Below are positions 1 to 7,817 of a DNA stretch of 64,000 nucleotides, in pieces. Positions within the stretch are counted from its first letter, which is position 1. Each line of letters opens with the position of its first letter. The notes below the pieces were generated by a model that was given only the letters and a program-made list of their open reading frames with translations, searched no databases and was not told the DNA's origin. The DNA is from Alloyangia pacifica (lineage in GTDB: Bacteria > Pseudomonadota > Alphaproteobacteria > Rhodobacterales > Rhodobacteraceae). Where the stretch lies: positions 62,001 through 126,000 of the forward strand of contig NZ_JAIVKX010000005.1 in NCBI RefSeq assembly GCF_020524285.1. The letters are read 5' to 3'. The position numbers were made by a program, and so were the translations under genes.

Positions 1-354
1 CGGCGCCGTGAGGTTGAGCGCGATCGTCTCCGCCGTTTCCGAAAGCGCCTGTTCGGACAGCGGCTTCACGCTGCCGACCGCCCCGGCGTTGTTCACCAGC
101 ACGTCGATCTCGAGCCCGTCCAGCGCCTCCACCATCTGCTCGGGTCGGGTGATGTCGCAGGCCAGAGGCCGAACGCCGGGAAGCGCGGCCACGGTTTCAA
201 GCGCAGCCTCCGAGCGCGCCAGCGCGTAGACGGTCAGCCCTGCTTCGGCCAGATTGCGGGTGATGCCGGCGCCGATGCCGCGCGAAGCGCCGGTGACAAG
301 CGCGGTGCGATAGGTCTTGGGGAAGGACATGGTCTGCTCCGTGAGAGGGGTCAT
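1..354 (-). CDS. Short-chain dehydrogenase/reductase (C-terminus outside window)
   Basis: NAD(P)-dependent oxidoreductase of the SDR family; 118 N-terminal residues are visible and the catalytic YxxxK region lies beyond base 1. The Rossmann motif TGASRGIG is at residues 21-28, Asp67 follows beta-strand 3, and NNAG is at residues 88-91. I start at 354 because this ATG shares its bases with the TGA of the upstream 290-residue gene (ATGA overlap); an in-frame ATG at 330 would remove eight residues and matches the usual SDR N-terminus better. It is co-transcribed with that gene, so its substrate probably belongs to the same unidentified pathway. Family sure, substrate unknown. Confidence 0.88.
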   Translation of the reverse strand, partial: MTPLTEQTMSFPKTYRTALVTGASRGIGAGITRNLAEAGLTVYALARSEAALETVAALPGVRPLACDITRPEQMVEALDGLEIDVLVNNAGAVGSVKPLSEQALSETAETIALNLTAP

Positions 355-1223
355 GCGTCGAGGGTGGCGCGATAGGCTTCGTTGATCGGGTCCCAGGCGA
401 TCTGCAGATCGAGCCAGGCGGCGATGCGCCCGGCGATGACGATGCCGAGATCCACCAGTGCGGCAAGCTCGGTGCCGGGATCGGCGAAGGCCCGTTCCAG
501 CGCAAAGAGCGCGTCGGCGCTGCTGGTCATGTGGCAGAAGTCCCGCAGCCGGGTGGCGGCCTTGTTCGACGCCAGCGCACCGGCATAGCGCAGGTTCGCC
601 TCGGCATCTGTCGCCAGCCGCTCGCGCAGCCACCACAGGGTTTCATGCAGTACGCGGGCCTCGGATTCCGCGGCGAAGACCGGACCGGCCGGATGCATGA
701 TGGCGCGGCTGTCGCGCAGCGTCGCGATGTCGGCAGGGCAGGCGGCCCAGAGCATATCGCGGGCGCGCTGCAGCGTGTCCGGCAGCGACGGGTGATCGAA
801 AGGCGCAAGCGGCGTGACGCCCTCCGGATCGGTGAGGGAGAGCGCGCCGTCAAAGAGCGTCCGGCCCTGTTCTCGGCGCAGCCGCGCGGCCAGTTCGGTG
901 ACCCGTTCGACCGGCCCGTCGAGCTGGCCCAGCACCGTGACGGAGGCGGTCTCGGCCTGCAGCGGCGCGAAGGTGATCTCGAGGAACTGCCGCACCGGCC
1001 AGTAGATGAAGGCGCCGGGTTGCGCCGACAGCACGTCGACGCTGCCCTCGGGCGCCTCGACGAAGGGCGCATGCCAGTAGATATGGCTGCCCGCGATCTT
1101 CGGCGTGTGGAGTTGCGCCGGCAGCGGCAGTAGCCCGGCCAGACGCGCCAGCGTGCGCGGCGCGAGGTCGGTGTGGCAGTCGATGGCAAAGCTTTCGTCG
1201 AGGATGGTCAGGTCGAGGCGCAT
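351..1223 (-). CDS. 290-aa protein with cyclophilin/DUF3830-like N-terminus, copy A
   Basis: Unassigned function. Residues 1-130 resemble the small beta-barrel cyclophilin-like DUF3830 type (a PRTLARLAGLLP stretch, then GSHIYWHAPFV and AFIYWPVRQFLEITF). The remaining ~150 residues are probably helical, with the conserved stretches SRAIMHPAGPV, HETLWWLRE and RLRDFCHMT. No signal peptide or membrane segment is seen. A same-length paralogue lies at 11322-12194 with all these blocks conserved. The stop overlaps the start of an SDR gene, and the other copy likewise overlaps a dehydrogenase. This suggests a partner or binding subunit, or an enzyme acting just before the dehydrogenase; that is inference. 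The DUF3830 resemblance is from memory of the family pattern. Confidence 0.8.
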   Translation of the reverse strand: MRLDLTILDESFAIDCHTDLAPRTLARLAGLLPLPAQLHTPKIAGSHIYWHAPFVEAPEGSVDVLSAQPGAFIYWPVRQFLEITFAPLQAETASVTVLGQLDGPVERVTELAARLRREQGRTLFDGALSLTDPEGVTPLAPFDHPSLPDTLQRARDMLWAACPADIATLRDSRAIMHPAGPVFAAESEARVLHETLWWLRERLATDAEANLRYAGALASNKAATRLRDFCHMTSSADALFALERAFADPGTELAALVDLGIVIAGRIAAWLDLQIAWDPINEAYRATLDA

Positions 1224-1370
1224 TCTATGTCCTGTTGGCGGTGGCTCGGAGCGAGGAGGGCTGCCGCGGCGGCGCGGAGCGGGCGCCCGGCCATATGGCA
1301 GATGAAGTCGCTCAAAGGTGTCCGATATTTGGGCATCCAGCGGAGCTGAAGGCAAGTTTCGAAGGATCTG

Positions 1371-1380
1371 TGTTATAACA
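1371..1380. promoter_or_regulatory. Palindrome in the 1224-1460 divergent promoter region
   Basis: The perfect 10-bp palindrome TGTTATAACA lies 80 bases before the monooxygenase start and about 150 before the minus-strand gene, in an AT-rich patch that stands out from its GC-rich surroundings. It could be an operator or contain a -10 element (TATAAC). A weaker match to the AAGTGT-type site of this island, AAGGTGTCCGATATTT, begins at 1315. Both readings are tentative. Confidence 0.35.
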
Positions 1381-1460
1381 TATTGTAAATACCGCTTCGC
1401 CGTGGTTTGCAAGAGCAAGCAATGCGGAAATGCGCTCAGACAGCCCAGCAGGAGAATGAA

Positions 1461-2747
1461 ATGACCGTCGCGAAGTACTGCATCATCGGAGCCGGTGCGG
1501 CAGGGATGGCCGCCCTCAAGACGCTGACCGACGAGGGGTTCGAGGTCGATTGCTATGAAAAGAGCGACCGGGTCGGGGGGCATTGGCACACCGACTACGA
1601 AGCGCTCCATCTGATCACGCCGCGCGACGGCTCGGGTTTCGACGGCTTCCCGATGCCCGCCGACTATCCGGTCTATCCCAGCCGTGACCAGGTGCGCGAC
1701 TACATGGAAGCCTATGCGGACGCCTTCGGCCTGCGCGAGAGGATCCAGTTCAACACCGAGGTGCGCGATGTCTCGCCGCGCGGCACGCGGGGCGAGGCGG
1801 GCTGGACCGTGACTTTGGCGAGTGGCACGCAGATCAACTACGATGCGGTGATCGTGGCCAATGGCCACCTTTGGGATCCGCGTCTGCCCTCGGTCGCCAA
1901 GGATTTCACCGGCAAGTCGCTGCATTCGGGCCGCTACGTGAACACCGGCGACATCGAGGGCCGCGTGCTGGTCGTCGGCTTCGGCAATTCGGGCTGCGAT
2001 CTTGCGGTGGATGCGGCGCAGTCGCGGCTCGACGTGAGCATCGCGGTGCGCCGCGGGCAGGTCTTCCAGCCCAAGACGCTGATGGGGCGTCCCCGCGCCG
2101 AGCTGCCCTTCCTGTCGCAGCTTCCCGCCGAGCTCCAGACCATGATGACCAACGCGCTGGTTGCCGTCTCGAAGGGCACGTATGCGGACTACCCGGGTCT
2201 GCCCGAACCCGAGACCTATGATCTGGACAAGCAGCCGCCGGTGGTCAACGACCTGCTGCTCTACTGGATCCAGCACGGCCGCATCAAGGTGCGCCCCGGG
2301 ATCCAGAGCATCGCGGGCAAGCAGGTCACCTTCACCGACGGGCGCACCGAGACGTTCGACACGATCCTCTGGGCCACCGGCTTCAACCCGACGCTGCCGT
2401 TCCTCGACGACGCTCTGCTCGACTGGCAGGACGGCACGCCGCTGCGGACGGCGGCGGCGATCCTGCCGACGACGATGGAGTCGCTCTATTTCGTCGGCCT
2501 CTGCGCGCCGCGCGGGGCGCAATGGCCGGTCTACTGCAGGCAGGCTGGGCTGATCGCGCAGATGCTGCGGCTCCAGGAAACCGGCGTCCGCGACCTCGCG
2601 GCCCGCTTCCGCGCCAGCGACGCGCCGGAAACCGGCATCGATATCGTGCGGCGCAAGTGGGAGGCCGATTTCGAGGCGACCCGCCGCAGCCTCGCGGTGC
2701 TCGCGAAAACCGTAGACCGGACGCCCGATCTCGTCCGAGGCGCCTAG
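1461..2747 (+). CDS. Flavin-containing monooxygenase (FMO family)
   Basis: 428-residue FAD/NADPH monooxygenase expected to oxygenate a nucleophilic N or S atom, or to act as a Baeyer-Villiger enzyme. It has an FAD-binding GAGAAG at the extreme N-terminus, the FMO fingerprint FxGxxxHxxxY (FTGKSLHSGRY) near residue 150, an NADPH-binding GFGNSG about 20 residues later, and the ATGF-type motif (WATGF) near residue 310. The start follows AGGAGAATGAA and gives the normal FMO N-terminus; an upstream in-frame ATG at 1407 would add 18 unsupported residues. It is divergent from the 290-aa/SDR operon and followed 142 bases later by a ProC-like gene on the same strand. Substrate unknown. Confidence 0.9.
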   Translation: MTVAKYCIIGAGAAGMAALKTLTDEGFEVDCYEKSDRVGGHWHTDYEALHLITPRDGSGFDGFPMPADYPVYPSRDQVRDYMEAYADAFGLRERIQFNTEVRDVSPRGTRGEAGWTVTLASGTQINYDAVIVANGHLWDPRLPSVAKDFTGKSLHSGRYVNTGDIEGRVLVVGFGNSGCDLAVDAAQSRLDVSIAVRRGQVFQPKTLMGRPRAELPFLSQLPAELQTMMTNALVAVSKGTYADYPGLPEPETYDLDKQPPVVNDLLLYWIQHGRIKVRPGIQSIAGKQVTFTDGRTETFDTILWATGFNPTLPFLDDALLDWQDGTPLRTAAAILPTTMESLYFVGLCAPRGAQWPVYCRQAGLIAQMLRLQETGVRDLAARFRASDAPETGIDIVRRKWEADFEATRRSLAVLAKTVDRTPDLVRGA

Positions 2748-2889
2748 GGCCTGTCGCGCGGTGGGCCGCCGAGGTTCCGCCGCGCGGCTGGCAATGGCGG
2801 CAGGGGGCAGTCGGCACAGGCGCCCCTGTGACGGTCGAAAGCTCACTCGCGAGATGGCGCGCTTCAGACGCAGCAAGAAGGAACGACTG

Positions 2890-3693
2890 ATGAAAATCCT
2901 CTTTGTCGGATGCGGCAACATGGGCGCGGCGATTGCCGCCGGTGCGCTGCGCAAGATCCCGGGGCTGGCGCTCTCGGTGGTCGACCCCGATGTGGCCCGG
3001 GCGCAAGCCCTGCTTCCCGACGACCGCGTGACATTCCACGCCGACATCACCGCCGTGCGGGACGAGACCTTCGACGCCACAGTGCTGGCGATCAAGCCGC
3101 AGATGTTCCACGCGCTGCCCGAGGACGCGCTGCTCGCGCAGGGCTTCGGGCTTGTCGTGTCGATCATGGCCGGCGTGACGCTTGCGGGTCTTCAGCACAA
3201 GCTGGGCCACAGCCGCATCGTGCGGACCATGCCGAACCTTCCGGCGCTGGTCGGCGCGGGTATGACGGTCGGCTACGCCGCGCCGGACCTAGCCGCCGGG
3301 GACCGTCCTGTCGTTGAAACCCTCTTCGCCGGTTCGGGTCAGTTCGCATGGCTGCCCGAAGAGACGCTCGTCGATTCCGCCACCGCGGTCGCGGGCAGCG
3401 GGCCGGGATATGTCTTCGCCTTCGCCGAGCACATGATCGCGGCGGCGCAAGCGGTGGGTCTCGAGGCAGAGCTCGCCGACAGGCTGGTACGCCAGACGTT
3501 GCTGGGCGCCGCGAGCCTGCTGCACTCCGATCCGCGCACGGCCGCCGAGCTGAAGCAGGCTGTGACCAGCAAGAAAGGGACGACCGAAGCCGGTCTCGGG
3601 GTGTTCGAGGGCCCCGGCGGGCTGCCGGACCTCTGCCGCAGCGGCGTTGCCGCGGCGCGGGATCGGGCGCAGGAGCTTTCGAAGGCCGGATAG
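2890..3693 (+). CDS. Pyrroline-5-carboxylate reductase family imine reductase (ProC-like)
   Basis: 267-residue NAD(P)H-dependent imine reductase of the ProC fold. The Rossmann motif GCGNMG is at residues 8-13; the P5CR helical dimer domain follows, with AVAGSGPGYVF and the C-terminal signature VTSKKGTTEAGLGVFE. In canonical P5CR the residue just before the GxT of this signature is Gly, Ala or Asn; here it is Lys. The start is supported by AAGGAACG upstream. Its place between a flavin monooxygenase and aspartate dehydrogenase suggests a catabolic imine/amine step rather than housekeeping proline synthesis, so I withhold the proC symbol. Family sure, role uncertain. Confidence 0.85.
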   Translation: MKILFVGCGNMGAAIAAGALRKIPGLALSVVDPDVARAQALLPDDRVTFHADITAVRDETFDATVLAIKPQMFHALPEDALLAQGFGLVVSIMAGVTLAGLQHKLGHSRIVRTMPNLPALVGAGMTVGYAAPDLAAGDRPVVETLFAGSGQFAWLPEETLVDSATAVAGSGPGYVFAFAEHMIAAAQAVGLEAELADRLVRQTLLGAASLLHSDPRTAAELKQAVTSKKGTTEAGLGVFEGPGGLPDLCRSGVAAARDRAQELSKAG

Positions 3694-3721
3694 GGTCGGC
3701 GGCCTGCCCGGGGCGGCCGCG

Positions 3722-4528
3722 TCAGAAGTCGGCGCGGGCGAAGGCTTCGAGCACTGCCGCCTCGATGCTGAGCGCCGCGAGATGCGAGGTCTTGGGGTTG
3801 CTCGGCAGCGGCCGGTTTTCCACCGCGAAAGACATGGTGCCGAAGTCGCCGCTGGCCTCGATCTGGTGGCAATTGGCGCGCGCCGCCGGGTCGGCGACCA
3901 GTTCCACCCGTGTCGCGTCGAGTCCCGTGCCCGCAAGCGCGATGGCGGCGGCGACATTGGCATTCTTCGGAAACGCCTTTGCGGCTTCTCGGGCGGTGCC
4001 TTCGAAGAAGGTCAGCGGCGCCTCTAGCGTTTCCGCATCGAAGACCTCCTCTGCCGGCGATCCGGCCCAGGCGCGCGGCGGTTTGATGCCGCGATAGGTC
4101 ACCGCATCGAGCCCCGCAAGCCGCGCGGCGCGCAGCAGGTCGAGCCCGCCCACGGCCCCGGCCACCGGGATGACACGGCTCCCTCCAGCCTCGGCCGCGC
4201 GGGTCAGGCGCTCGCGCAGCGCATCGTCGCAGAGCGCTCCGATCGAGACGATGGCAACATCCACTCCGGCGGCCAGCAGCTGCGGCACATGCTCTGCCAA
4301 GGCGTGATGGCCGGCGCATTCCACCACGAGATCGGGCCGCGACGCGGCGAGATCCCCGGCGGTGCGGTGCACCGCGATTTCCGAAGGTACGCTGCGTGCG
4401 CTGTCCGGCGCCAGCAGGCAACTGGTGATCTGCGGCCCCTGGGGGCGCGCGGCGAGGTTGCCCTGCAGGCTTCGCGCCATGGCGCCAAAGCCGATCACGG
4501 CGACGGAAGGTCTGGGGGCTGTGGTCAT
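3722..4528 (-). CDS. L-aspartate dehydrogenase family protein
   Basis: 268 residues, the typical size of NAD(P)-dependent L-aspartate dehydrogenase (NadX/AspDH), which interconverts aspartate with iminosuccinate or oxaloacetate plus ammonia. Visible are a Rossmann GFGAMA near residue 13, VVECAGHHA, the substrate-domain block YRGIKPPRAW and PKNANVAAAIALAG, and the C-terminal NPKTSHLAALS. The C-terminus converges on the ProC-like gene. It lies on the same strand as the cupin and hydrolase genes, 121 bases downstream, and that gap could hold its own promoter. In this catabolic setting it may act on an amino acid other than aspartate, or in nitrogen release. Confidence 0.85.
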   Translation of the reverse strand: MTTAPRPSVAVIGFGAMARSLQGNLAARPQGPQITSCLLAPDSARSVPSEIAVHRTAGDLAASRPDLVVECAGHHALAEHVPQLLAAGVDVAIVSIGALCDDALRERLTRAAEAGGSRVIPVAGAVGGLDLLRAARLAGLDAVTYRGIKPPRAWAGSPAEEVFDAETLEAPLTFFEGTAREAAKAFPKNANVAAAIALAGTGLDATRVELVADPAARANCHQIEASGDFGTMSFAVENRPLPSNPKTSHLAALSIEAAVLEAFARADF

Positions 4529-4649
4529 TGTCGAACGTCCAGTCTTGATGCCGGTCGGGTCTGCGGCAGCATGTCAAAAAGACAGCGGCGGCGCACCACG
4601 TTGTTTGCACGTAATTTTCCCAAGGCCCCTTGCGCGGGTGCGAGTGCTG

Positions 4650-5444
4650 TCATGCGACCTCGGACAGAAAGACGCGAAGCGCGGCAATCATCGGGCCGGG
4701 GTCCGCCACCGGATGGAAATGCCCGCCAGGCAGGGAGTGCAGCCGCGCGCCCGGAATGGCGGCGGCGATCTCGTGCGACATGGCTGGGGGCAGAAGGATG
4801 TCATCCGCAGCGGGAAGGACAAGCGTCGGCAGGGCGACGCGGGGCAGATCGTCGAGGCAATCATGCGCAAGCAGCATACGAATGCGCGCCGCGGTCACAT
4901 CGAGCGGTGCGAGCTTGTCCGCCGCCGCCGCGCGGCCCGCGCGTAGCGCCGGTTCGCGCGCATCGAGGTACTCGGGCGTATGGCCAAAGACATCGGTGAG
5001 CGCCTGATACGCCTCGGTGAGCCCGGCCTCGAGGATCGCCGCCCGCGCTTCGAAGATCGCCCTGAACCGGGCGTCGGCGCGCGCCCAAGAGCAGGAGATC
5101 GTCACGCTTGCAAGATTCGCGGGCGGCGCAACCGCCAGCATCTGCGCGACCGCGGCGCCGGTCGAATGCCCGACAAGGTGCACCGGCCCGTCCTGCGCCG
5201 CGATCAGCCCGGCCACGTCGCTGGCGATCAGCGCCAGTGAATAGGCGCGTTCGGGCCTGTCGCTGCGTCCGGCGCCGCGATGGTCGGTGGCGATGACCCG
5301 GAAATCCGGCGCCAGCCCCTCCGCCGTGCCGGTCCAGAACCTGCCGTCGCCGCCGAGGCCGGGCAGCAAGAGGACGGTCGGCCCGCCCTCGCCATAGAGA
5401 TCGTGATGTATCCGGCAGCCGTCTGCCGCGACGTGGACCGGCAT
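4650..5444 (-). CDS. Alpha/beta-fold hydrolase
   Basis: 264-residue soluble alpha/beta hydrolase. The nucleophile elbow is GHSTG with Ser94; the likely acid is Asp214/215 (PAADD) and the base His242 (GGHFHP). An oxyanion-type LLLPGLGGDG lies near residue 30 and a DHRGAGRSDRP block near 60, as in lactonase/esterase and 3-oxoadipate enol-lactonase-like enzymes. The start lies three bases after the cupin stop, so the two are one transcription unit. No lid domain or signal peptide is obvious. It probably cleaves an ester, lactone or thioester intermediate of the island's pathway; the exact substrate cannot be read. Confidence 0.88.
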   Translation of the reverse strand: MPVHVAADGCRIHHDLYGEGGPTVLLLPGLGGDGRFWTGTAEGLAPDFRVIATDHRGAGRSDRPERAYSLALIASDVAGLIAAQDGPVHLVGHSTGAAVAQMLAVAPPANLASVTISCSWARADARFRAIFEARAAILEAGLTEAYQALTDVFGHTPEYLDAREPALRAGRAAAADKLAPLDVTAARIRMLLAHDCLDDLPRVALPTLVLPAADDILLPPAMSHEIAAAIPGARLHSLPGGHFHPVADPGPMIAALRVFLSEVA

Positions 5445-5447
5445 GGT

Positions 5448-5975
5448 TCAGCCCTGGCCGGGTTGGTACTGGTCTTCGAGCGGCTTGCCGAAGACGGTGG
5501 CCTGTTCGATCTCGAGCACGTTTTCGGGGCGGGGGAAGTTCACCGGCACCTTGTCGCCGGGTTGGCGCGGACGTCCGATGAGGCGGAAGAAATCCTCGAG
5601 CCCATTGGGATTGATCAACCAGACCCAGCGCATGTCGGTGCTGCCCTCGTTGATGAACATGTGCCGCACGCCCTTGGGCAGAAAGACCACCGTGCCGGGC
5701 TCCATCGGATAGTCGATGCCGCCGATGACCGCGCGGCCGGTCCCTTCGATCACAAAGACCGCTTCCTCGTTCTCTTCATGGGTATGCTCGCGCACGTAGC
5801 CACCCGGAGCGACGTTCTGCGTGCCCATGGCAAAGGGGAACTCCATGCCCACGATATGCGGCGCCAGCGCCACGTCGATGTGACCGTTGGCCGGCACCGG
5901 CTGCCAGTAGCTTTCGCGCTCCGCCGGTCCGGAGACATGGACGCCGATCTCGGCGCTCTGCTGCTTGGTGTCCAT
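5448..5975 (-). CDS. Cupin-domain protein
   Basis: 175-residue single-domain cupin. The first cupin motif is EHTHEENEEAVFVIEG and the second is PGTVVFLPKGVRHMF, supplying the usual three-His-one-Glu metal site. It may be a metal-dependent isomerase or dioxygenase-like enzyme, or a binding protein. The C-terminal ~40 residues (from RPRQPGDK) are not part of the barrel core. First gene of a minus-strand operon with the alpha/beta hydrolase, divergent from an FAD oxidoreductase, with an AAGTGT-type operator about 50 bases upstream. Confidence 0.88.
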   Translation of the reverse strand: MDTKQQSAEIGVHVSGPAERESYWQPVPANGHIDVALAPHIVGMEFPFAMGTQNVAPGGYVREHTHEENEEAVFVIEGTGRAVIGGIDYPMEPGTVVFLPKGVRHMFINEGSTDMRWVWLINPNGLEDFFRLIGRPRQPGDKVPVNFPRPENVLEIEQATVFGKPLEDQYQPGQG

Positions 5976-6026
5976 TTCTTGATCTCCTGTTCGCCGTAGG
6001 ACCGCGTTCGGGCCGTGTTTCTAATT

Positions 6027-6040
6027 AAGTGTCGACAATA
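6027..6040. promoter_or_regulatory. Operator-like inverted repeat, site 1 (AAGTGT-CG-ACAATA)
   Basis: Lies in the 127-base gap between the divergent cupin and FAD-oxidoreductase genes. It shares 12 of 12 leading bases (AAGTGTCGACAA) with site 2 at 9373 and the AAGTGT-N2-ACA core with sites 3 and 4. A second GTG/CAC-type element, AGTGGACACATT, follows directly at 6042-6053. The likely binder is the FCD-type GntR protein encoded at 9393-10163; FadR-subfamily regulators bind short GT...AC inverted repeats. Confidence 0.55.
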
Positions 6041-6102
6041 GAGTGGACACATTAGGTTTGGCCGGTCAAGGTCCGCTCATGCGACCAAGAGGAATTGAAG
6101 AC

Positions 6103-7746
6103 ATGTCTGCTGAAGAAAGTTTCGATGTGGTGGTGATCGGCTCGGGGTCCGCCGCCTGCTCGGCCGCATTGCGCGCGGCGCGCGGCGGGTTGCGGGTGCT
6201 TGTGGTCGAAAAGTCCGAGAAGCTCGGCGGCACCTCGGCCATGTCGGGCTCGGGCATCTGGATTCCGGCCAACCACGTCGCGGCGCGCGAAGGCGTTGCC
6301 GACAGCCGCGAAGAGGCGATCGACTACATCCGGCGCGCCATGCCGCCGGGCTGGGCCGAGACCGAAGACGGGCTTTGGGAGTCTTTTGCGGACCACGGCC
6401 CGGACATGCTGAAATTCGTCGAGGAGAACACGCCGCTGAAACTGCGGCTGATCGAGGAGCCGGATTCGATGCCGGACCTGCCGGGCGGCAAGCTGCGCGG
6501 GCGCATGGTCTCGCCGATGCCGCTGTCGCGCAACCTGCTGGGCGAGGATGCGAAGCACCTGCGCCGGTCGACGCTGAAGCACAGCTTCACCTACCAGGAG
6601 ATCGTCAACAGCGACGTCTACCACCACCCGGTCCGCGCCGGCATGAAGCTCTGGCCGCGGCTGCTGTGGCGCGTGCTGACCAATGCCGGGGGGCAGGGCA
6701 CGGCGCTGATGACCGGCCTCATCCGGGGCTGCAAGGACGCTGGCGTGGAGTTTCGCCGCAGCACGCCGGCCAAGGCGCTGCTGCGCGACGAGACCGGCGG
6801 GGTGATCGGTGTCGAACTGGCGGAGGGCAAACGCGCGATGGCGCGCCGCGGCGTGGTCATCGCCTCGGGCGGCTTCGAGTGGGACGAGACCATGCTCAAG
6901 CAGAACTTTCCGGGCAAGATGGACCGGATCGGCAGCCCGCGCAGCAACACCGGCGACGGCCAGCGCATGGCAGCGGCGGTGGGGGCCAAGCTCGACCGCA
7001 TGGATCAGGCGAACATCTATCCCTGCCTGCCCACCCGCTACGAGGGCAAGCCGCACGGGCTGCCGATCAGCTGGCAGACCGAGCTGCACTCGATCATCGT
7101 CAACCGGCACGGCAAGCGTTTCTTCAGCGAAGCGGATTTCAACATCGGCGAGTATCTCGACGAGCGTGACCCCGAGACCGGCGAGAACATCCATTTGCCC
7201 TGTTACCTGATCGGCGAGCGCCGCTTCTTGCGCCAGTCGCTGCCTTTCCAATGGTACCAGCGCTACGAGAAAGGCTGGGTGATCCGCGCGGGCAGCCTCG
7301 ACGAGCTGGCGGATAAGACGGGCCTGCCAGCACATGCGCTGAAGCAGACCGTGGCCGAGTTCAACGCTATGTGCGAGGCGGGCCGCGACCGCGCCTTCGC
7401 GCGGGGCGAAAGTGGCTGGGAAAGCTACAAGGCGCATAGCACGGGCGGCGCTCCGGCGTCGGGCATCGAGGCGGCCCGCGAACGCGGCATGGACAAGATC
7501 GAGAAGGGGCCGTTTGTGGCGGTGCGGATGAACCTCACCACGATCGGCACCAAGGGCGGCGCGCGGACCAACGAAAAGGGGCAGGTGCTGCGCGAGGACG
7601 GATCGATCGTGGCCGGGCTCTACGCGGCGGGTCTGGCGATGGCCAACCCGATCGGCACCCGCGCCGTGGGTCCCGGCACGACCATCGGGCCGAATATGAC
7701 TTGGGGCTATATCGCGGCCGAAACGATGCTGAAGCAGAACCGCTGA
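6103..7746 (+). CDS. FAD-dependent oxidoreductase, fumarate reductase/3-ketosteroid dehydrogenase type
   Basis: 547-residue flavoprotein of the FAD_binding_2 (fumarate reductase / 3-ketosteroid delta-1-dehydrogenase) family, which dehydrogenate C-C bonds or reduce activated alkenes. FAD-binding VVVIGSGSAACSAAL is at residues 8-22, EKSEKLGGTSAMSGSG at about 40-55, and the C-terminal FAD block GTRAVGPGTTIGPNM is followed by TWGYIAAE. The start is set by AAGAGG ten bases upstream. No Tat signal, so cytosolic. It is preceded by operator-like site 1 and followed by a strong terminator. The substrate is probably not a steroid, given the surrounding genes. Confidence 0.87.
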   Translation: MSAEESFDVVVIGSGSAACSAALRAARGGLRVLVVEKSEKLGGTSAMSGSGIWIPANHVAAREGVADSREEAIDYIRRAMPPGWAETEDGLWESFADHGPDMLKFVEENTPLKLRLIEEPDSMPDLPGGKLRGRMVSPMPLSRNLLGEDAKHLRRSTLKHSFTYQEIVNSDVYHHPVRAGMKLWPRLLWRVLTNAGGQGTALMTGLIRGCKDAGVEFRRSTPAKALLRDETGGVIGVELAEGKRAMARRGVVIASGGFEWDETMLKQNFPGKMDRIGSPRSNTGDGQRMAAAVGAKLDRMDQANIYPCLPTRYEGKPHGLPISWQTELHSIIVNRHGKRFFSEADFNIGEYLDERDPETGENIHLPCYLIGERRFLRQSLPFQWYQRYEKGWVIRAGSLDELADKTGLPAHALKQTVAEFNAMCEAGRDRAFARGESGWESYKAHSTGGAPASGIEAARERGMDKIEKGPFVAVRMNLTTIGTKGGARTNEKGQVLREDGSIVAGLYAAGLAMANPIGTRAVGPGTTIGPNMTWGYIAAETMLKQNR

Positions 7747-7768
7747 GCGGGTGTTCGGCTGAAGAGTG

Positions 7769-7799
7769 AAGGGCCCGCCCGCAGAGGACGGGCCCTTTT
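7769..7799 (+). terminator. Rho-independent terminator
   Basis: Stem AAGGGCCCG (7769-7777) pairs with CGGGCCCTT (7789-7797) and runs into TTTTG. It ends the FAD-oxidoreductase transcript; because the stem is palindromic it may also serve the convergent minus-strand gene ending at 7818. Confidence 0.85.
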
Positions 7800-7817
7800 G
7801 CTATGGCCGGTGGCGGA

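Noticed and set aside
351-3167. A 938-codon open frame on the minus strand spanning the whole FMO gene
   Set aside because: Only its last 290 codons are coding; the rest is antisense to the FMO and ProC-like genes and reads as Arg/Ala-rich high-GC shadow.
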